The translations under genes were made by a program, and so were the position numbers. From the NCBI GenBank assembly GCA_947304475.1, contig CAMZBE010000032.1, forward strand, positions 1 to 9,427: 9,427 bases of DNA, written 5' to 3'. The stretch's first letter is position 1, and each line of letters starts with the position of its first letter. Shown piece after piece: positions 5,394-9,427 of this stretch. This DNA comes from an uncultured Clostridia bacterium (GTDB lineage Bacteria > Bacillota > Clostridia > Oscillospirales > CAG-272). The notes beneath the pieces are model-generated. The model was given only the letters and a program-made list of their open reading frames with translations, was not told the DNA's origin and did no database searches.

Positions 5394-6557
5394 ATGAAAA
5401 ACTTCACCCACGCGATACCGACCAAACTCTTCTTCGGTGAAGGACAGATCGAAAAACTCGACGGCGCGCTGCGCGGCTTCGGGAAAAACGTGCTGCTCGC
5501 CTACGGCGGCGGCTCGATCAAGAAAACCGGGCTGTACGACGCGGTCATGGGGATCCTCTCAGCCGGCGGTTTTACCGTCACGGAACTTTCGGGGATCGAA
5601 CCCAACCCGCGGATCGGTTCGGTGCGCCGGGGGGTAGAACTCTGCAAAGAGAATAAGATCGACGTGATCCTCGCGGTCGGCGGCGGCAGCACGATCGACT
5701 GCTGCAAGGCGATCGCGGCGGGCGTCTACTACGACGGGGATCTGTGGGAGATGGTTGCGAGCCGCCACGGTCTACTCAAAGCCCTGCCGCTGGTGGATAT
5801 CCTGACGCTGGCGGCGACCGGCTCGGAATTCGATGCCGGCGGGGTGATCTCCAACCTCGAGATCAACCAAAAACTCGGCAACGTCTACACCTATCCCGCC
5901 GTCTCGATCTGCGATCCGACCTATACCTACTCGGTCTCGGCATACCAGACCGCGGCGGGCACGGCGGATATCATGTCGCACGTCTTCGAGGGGTACTTCT
6001 CGCGTACGCCCGACAGTTCGCTGTCCGACTGTATCGCCGAAGGGATCCTCAAAACCGCGATCAAGTATCTGCCGGTCGCCCTGAAAGAGCCCGACAACTA
6101 CGAAGCGCGCGCCAACCTGATGGCGATCGCGTCGGTCGCCTGCTCGGGTATTCCCGAATACGGGAAGCAGGGGACGGGCTGGCCCTGCCACTCGATGGAA
6201 CACGAACTTTCGGCGTTCTACGATATCACCCACGGCGTCGGGCTCGCGATCCTCACCCCCCGCTGGATGCGCTTCATTCTGAAAAAGGATCCGTCCTGCG
6301 CCTGGCGCTTCGTGCGCTTCGCAAAGAACGTCTGGGGGCTTTCCGGCGACGACCAAACGCTCGCGGAAGCCGGGATCGACGCCTTTGAAAACTTCTTCCG
6401 GGAGGCGAAGATCCCGATGACGCTCTCGGAACTTGGTATCGGAACCGAACACTTCGCCGAAATGGCGGCGCACGCGAACCGGAACGGGTATCTGAAGAAC
6501 GCGTTCGTTCCGCTGACGACGGAGGATATCGAGGAGATTTTCAGGCAGTGCCTGTAA
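5394..6557 (+). CDS. Iron-dependent alcohol dehydrogenase, NAD(P)H butanol dehydrogenase (BDH/YqhD) type
   Basis: The 387-residue cytoplasmic enzyme belongs to the group III alcohol dehydrogenases, which interconvert aldehydes or ketones and alcohols with NAD(P)H. The length fits the family. GGGS motifs at 38-41 and 96-99 (VGGGSTID) form the cofactor site. The metal ligands are all present: Asp192 and His196 (TADIMSH), His266 (HSMEH) and His280 (YDITHGVGLAILTP). The ATGSE motif near 141-145 continues as FDAGG, where YqhD-like enzymes usually have MNAG, so substrate or cofactor preference may differ. GGAG at 5381-5384 supports ATG 5394. Butanol dehydrogenase-like activity or aldehyde detoxification are both plausible. 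Confidence 0.94.
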   Translation: MKNFTHAIPTKLFFGEGQIEKLDGALRGFGKNVLLAYGGGSIKKTGLYDAVMGILSAGGFTVTELSGIEPNPRIGSVRRGVELCKENKIDVILAVGGGSTIDCCKAIAAGVYYDGDLWEMVASRHGLLKALPLVDILTLAATGSEFDAGGVISNLEINQKLGNVYTYPAVSICDPTYTYSVSAYQTAAGTADIMSHVFEGYFSRTPDSSLSDCIAEGILKTAIKYLPVALKEPDNYEARANLMAIASVACSGIPEYGKQGTGWPCHSMEHELSAFYDITHGVGLAILTPRWMRFILKKDPSCAWRFVRFAKNVWGLSGDDQTLAEAGIDAFENFFREAKIPMTLSELGIGTEHFAEMAAHANRNGYLKNAFVPLTTEDIEEIFRQCL

Positions 6558-6563
6558 ATCTCC

Positions 6564-6676
6564 AATGAATTGCGCCGCCCTTCGGCGCATGAATTGCCCT
6601 GCGGGGCATGAAGGCGCAATTCAATTCACGGAGCCGTCGCAGACGGCGAGAATTCATGACGCGCAGCGTCAATTCA
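6564..6676 (+). repeat. Modular AATTCA hairpin array, copy B
   Basis: This matches copy A (331-487) almost base for base but lacks two modules. The head carries the same outer 11-bp pair and the same two inner hairpins. Two modules follow: GCCGTC-GCA-GACGGC (about 6633-6647) and TGACGC-GCA-GCGTCA (6657-6671). The last stem is a perfect 6 bp here, against 4 bp in copy A. It lies between the alcohol dehydrogenase stop and the binding site of the next gene. Confidence 0.85.
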
Positions 6677-6694
6677 CAAAAAACGAGGTCTTCT

Positions 6695-7633
6695 ATGAAA
6701 GAACGGAAGAAAACGATACTCCGGATCCTTTTGATCGCTCTCTACGTTGCGGTCGTGATCGTTCTCGCTCTCGTTATTCCCATCGTCTTCGGGCGGGATA
6801 ACGACGCGCTTCGTTCGATCTGCATAACGATCGCCGTGATGTTTACCGTTCCGGTCATTGTGATGAACGGTGCGCTCTTCGACCTTCTGGACAAAGAAAA
6901 CCGCAAGGAATTGAAACAGTCGTTCCGGGACGCGGAGGAACGGGACCGGGTGATGCGGGAGGAGTTCCGCGTACCGGACGACGTCGAAACCGTGTGGACG
7001 TTTCTCCCCGGAAAAACCCGGCTCGCGGTCTCGATCGTTCTGATCTTTCTCGGTATGATCGTCACTTTGGGCGCCTGCGCCGTCTTCTCGTTCGTCTCCC
7101 TTGACGCCGCGCTCGAGATCGGCGTCATACTATCCGGGCTTGCGATCGTCGTGTACGCCTTTTTCGTGATGTTCAGAAACCCGGTTTGGGGGATCGTTCA
7201 CGCGCTTGCGCCCGCGGTCTCGTTCTTCCTCGTTCCTCTGATCCTGTACCTGAACGGCGTAACAAGGTCCGGGGTTCTCGTCGGCACGGCGCTCGGCTGC
7301 GGGATTCCGCTCTACGTCGGGTTCCTGCTCCTGACGGTCCGTCTGCCGAACAAACGGAGACAAAAAGCAGAGGAGTCGTACCTTGCACAGTTTTCAGCCG
7401 AACACGAGGGATTTGACCGCTTCCGCTCCCTTGCGTACAACGAAGCGATAGAATTCCATCAATTCCGCCTCAAGAACGGAAAAACCGTTGAAATCGGGAT
7501 CGAAGGCGAAAAGTTCCACATCGCGATCCTCTCGACCGTCACGATCAAAGGACGCCGCCTGCCCATGATGCCGATCCTTTACGAAACGCAAACCGGCACG
7601 GATAAAAGCGACGTGCTGAAAAAGTACCTTTGA
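6695..7633 (+). CDS. Six-TM membrane protein of unknown function
   Basis: The 312-residue product has likely membrane segments at about 9-32, 41-64, 110-134, 138-160, 166-187 and 191-215. A charged cytoplasmic loop rich in Glu, Asp and Arg separates the first two from the others (65-108). A soluble C-terminal part (220-312) contains alternating strand-like patterns. I recognise no family and see no catalytic motif. GAGG at 6685-6688 is six bases before ATG 6695, which fixes the start. The frame is open further upstream to 6608, but that part is repeat DNA. It sits between the alcohol dehydrogenase and the HD-GYP gene; nothing shows a direct link with either. Confidence 0.85.
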   Translation: MKERKKTILRILLIALYVAVVIVLALVIPIVFGRDNDALRSICITIAVMFTVPVIVMNGALFDLLDKENRKELKQSFRDAEERDRVMREEFRVPDDVETVWTFLPGKTRLAVSIVLIFLGMIVTLGACAVFSFVSLDAALEIGVILSGLAIVVYAFFVMFRNPVWGIVHALAPAVSFFLVPLILYLNGVTRSGVLVGTALGCGIPLYVGFLLLTVRLPNKRRQKAEESYLAQFSAEHEGFDRFRSLAYNEAIEFHQFRLKNGKTVEIGIEGEKFHIAILSTVTIKGRRLPMMPILYETQTGTDKSDVLKKYL

Positions 7634-7720
7634 TCGTCAAAGACCGCCTGTGATCCCGCGTTCGCGGATACGTCGCTTCGCTACAAGGAATAGTCAATTC
7701 TTTTTGAGGAGAACCACCCT
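7634..7720 (+). repeat. Intergenic hairpins and third TCGCTTC-N3-ACAAG box
   Basis: CCGC-GTTC-GCGG near 7655-7666 is flanked by AT on both sides. GGATACG then leads into TCGCTTCGCTACAAG (7673-7687), the third copy of the box. The stem around this box has one mismatch compared with 5357-5371. GAGGAG at 7706-7711 serves the next gene. Confidence 0.5.
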
Positions 7721-8989
7721 ATGACCTTCTATATGAGCGCGATCATACTGACCGAACTGATGATGATCGCAATGACCTTGCACGTTCTGCATTATTCCGG
7801 GTTCACGCGGGAGCAAAAAACTTGGTATCTGCTTACCTTCTCGGCGGTCATGCTCTGCTCCGCCGCGGAGTTCGCCGTGCATTGCGGCGCGTATGATCCG
7901 AAGTTTACGATCCCCCTGACCATTCTGACGGTATTGCAGTTCTCGGTCGCTCCCCTGCTCGGCGTTCTGTTCAGCGGGGCGCTCGGACTGCCGGGGCAGA
8001 AGAAGATCGCGATCTGGTTCATCGCGATCAACTTCGCGGTCGAAACGATCGCCGCGCCCTTCGGCTTGGTCTTCTCGTTCGGAGAGGACGGGTATTCGCG
8101 CGGACGGCTGTTTTTGATCTACGAGGCGTTCTACTTCGTCAGTCTAGTGTATCTGATCGTCAGCATGGTGCGCGTCGGGCGGCGGTTCCGCAACCGCGAC
8201 ACCCGGACGATCACGATGATCCTTCTGATTTTGATCGCCGGGATCATTCCCATGACGGTCTTCAAACTCAACATCACCTACATCGCGATCGCGATCGGGG
8301 CGAGTTTGTGTTACATTTATTATAACGACCTGGTCCAGCAGGACATTCAGGCGGAACTGGTCGCCAACCAAGCGGCGCTCTCGCGAATGCAGAGCCACAT
8401 CATCACGGGACTTGCCAGTCTGATCGAGAACCGCGACGTCGAGACCGGCGAACACGTTTTGCGCACCGGGGCGTTCGTCGAAACGCTGACGCGCGACGCG
8501 ATCAAGGACGGCGTCTACCTCGACCAACTGAACGAAACCTTCGTTTCCAAGATGACGACGCTCGCGCCGATGCACGACATCGGAAAGATCGTGGTCTCCG
8601 ACAAGATCCTGCGTAAGCCGGGGCGCCTGACGTCCGAAGAATTCGAGGAAATGAAGAAGCACGCCGCGGTCGGCGGAGACGTGATCCGCGAGGTGCTCGA
8701 GGGCGTGACCGACGAAGATTACCTGTCCTTTGCCGCGGATATCGCGACCTACCACCACGAACGGTGGGACGGAACGGGATACCCGAAAGGACTTTCGGGA
8801 GAAGAGATCCCGCTCGCGGCGCGGATCATGGCGATCGCCGACGTGTTCGACGCGCTGATCTCCGAACGCTGTTACAAAGAACCGTTTTCGTTCGAGGAGT
8901 CGGTCGGGATCATCGAGGACGGCGCGGGCACGCAGTTCGATCCGCAACTCGTCAGAGTGTTCCTCCGCCATCGCTCGGAATTCCGCTGA
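7721..8989 (+). CDS. 7-TM membrane HD-GYP protein, probable c-di-GMP phosphodiesterase
   Basis: The 422-residue protein has about seven membrane segments (near 4-24, 34-54, 62-86, 94-118, 129-150, 163-182 and 185-202), a helical linker (203-225) and an HD-GYP domain (about 226-420). That domain hydrolyses c-di-GMP to pGpG or GMP in the cytoplasm. The key residues are there: His245 (ETGEH), His285-Asp286 and Lys289 (HDIGK), His314 (KKHA), His345-His346 (HHERWDGTGYP, with the GYP motif at 353-355) and Asp374 (IADVFDAL). An active enzyme is therefore likely. The membrane domain aligns with that of the GGDEF protein at 3642, including a shared G-x-VFS...RG-x-L...FY pattern. GAGGAG at 7706-7711 supports ATG 7721. 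The GNAT gene starts 12 bases after its stop, so the two are probably co-transcribed. Confidence 0.94.
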   Translation: MTFYMSAIILTELMMIAMTLHVLHYSGFTREQKTWYLLTFSAVMLCSAAEFAVHCGAYDPKFTIPLTILTVLQFSVAPLLGVLFSGALGLPGQKKIAIWFIAINFAVETIAAPFGLVFSFGEDGYSRGRLFLIYEAFYFVSLVYLIVSMVRVGRRFRNRDTRTITMILLILIAGIIPMTVFKLNITYIAIAIGASLCYIYYNDLVQQDIQAELVANQAALSRMQSHIITGLASLIENRDVETGEHVLRTGAFVETLTRDAIKDGVYLDQLNETFVSKMTTLAPMHDIGKIVVSDKILRKPGRLTSEEFEEMKKHAAVGGDVIREVLEGVTDEDYLSFAADIATYHHERWDGTGYPKGLSGEEIPLAARIMAIADVFDALISERCYKEPFSFEESVGIIEDGAGTQFDPQLVRVFLRHRSEFR

Positions 8990-9001
8990 AAGGGGGACGG
9001 T

Positions 9002-9427
9002 ATGAAAAACGACTGCACGTTTCGTTTGGAACGTCCGGAAGACTACCGCACGGTCGAGTACCTGATCCGCGAGGCGTTCTGGAACGTCTACCGCCCCGGG
9101 TGCCTCGAGCATTTCGTGATCCACGAACTGCGCTCGGATCCGGCGTTCATTCCCGAACTCGATTTCGTGATGGAAAAGGACGGTGAGATCATCGGACAGA
9201 ATATGTTTATGAAAACCGTGATCGACGCCGACGACGGCAGAACGGTAGACGTTTTGACCATGGGACCGATCTGCATCACCCCGACCTTAAAACGCCGGGG
9301 GTACGGCAAACGCCAGCTTGACTATTCGCTCGAGCGGGCGCGCGAAATGGGTTTCGGCGCGGTCCTGTTTGAAGGCAATATCGGCTTCTACGGCAAGTCG
9401 GGGTTCGATCACGCCCGGAAGTTCGGC
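9002..9427 (+). CDS. GNAT N-acetyltransferase, N-terminal part
   Basis: The frame is open to the window edge, giving 142 residues of an incomplete protein. AGGGGG at 8991-8996 is a strong binding site before ATG 9002. The GNAT acetyl-CoA site is visible: the strand MGPICITPTL followed by KRRGYGKRQL, which fits the R/Q-x-x-G-x-G/A loop, and then FEGNIGFYGKSGF as the motif B region. The sequence style is close to YhbS-like proteins. The family moves an acetyl group from acetyl-CoA to an amine; the substrate is unknown. Confidence 0.9.
   Translation, partial: MKNDCTFRLERPEDYRTVEYLIREAFWNVYRPGCLEHFVIHELRSDPAFIPELDFVMEKDGEIIGQNMFMKTVIDADDGRTVDVLTMGPICITPTLKRRGYGKRQLDYSLERAREMGFGAVLFEGNIGFYGKSGFDHARKFG

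Noticed and set aside
5772..6590. Minus-strand frame of 272 codons opposite the alcohol dehydrogenase
   Set aside because: It is a shadow of a clearly identified enzyme gene and has no binding site or family motif.
6608..6694. Upstream start for the six-TM protein at ATG 6608
   Set aside because: The extension lies inside the repeat array; ATG 6695 has GAGG six bases upstream and a normal N-terminus.
8144..9124. Minus-strand frame of 326 codons opposite the HD-GYP gene
   Set aside because: It is a shadow frame; the plus strand holds a complete HD-GYP domain.

Overview
The window is a stretch of bacterial chromosome with about nine complete genes, one gene cut at each end and one gene fragment. 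All are on the + strand. The coding sequence is mostly GC-rich (about 60% in sampled lines), starts are preceded by strong AGGAG-type ribosome binding sites, and the family mix is TrmA-type methyltransferase, HD-GYP and GGDEF proteins with 7-TM inputs, an iron-dependent alcohol dehydrogenase and a small lipoprotein. This suggests an uncultured Bacillota/Clostridia-type genome. That lineage is an inference from style, not a proven assignment.

Layout: (1) 3-335, the end of an RNA uracil-C5 methyltransferase. (2) 331-487, a modular array of small palindromes joined by AATTCA. (3) 507-968, a NUDIX hydrolase, followed with an ATGA overlap by 965-1075, a 36-codon remnant that copies the first 15 codons of the methyltransferase gene at 2763. 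(4) 1127-2080, a membrane protein whose C-terminus resembles domain 3 of EF-Tu. (5) 2137-2691, an AT-richer putative lipoprotein. (6) 2763-3545, a class I SAM methyltransferase. (7) 3642-4724, a 7-TM GGDEF protein. (8) 4768-5304, an azoreductase-like flavoprotein. (9) 5394-6557, an iron-dependent alcohol dehydrogenase. (10) 6564-6676, a second copy of the AATTCA array. (11) 6695-7633, a six-TM protein of unknown function. (12) 7721-8989, a 7-TM HD-GYP protein. (13) 9002-end, a GNAT acetyltransferase, cut by the window edge.

Two threads stand out. The GGDEF protein (c-di-GMP synthesis) and the HD-GYP protein (c-di-GMP breakdown) have alignable N-terminal 7-TM domains, so they may read similar signals with opposite outputs. 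The spaces between genes hold two families of short GC-rich hairpins, mostly with three-base loops, separated by AATTCA or by GATAT. The two AATTCA arrays differ by exactly two whole modules, which shows they change in modular steps. Separately, a 45-base direct repeat flanks the 1.75 kb segment holding the EF-Tu-like protein and the lipoprotein, and it looks like the scar of an insertion or duplication between a NUDIX gene and a methyltransferase gene.
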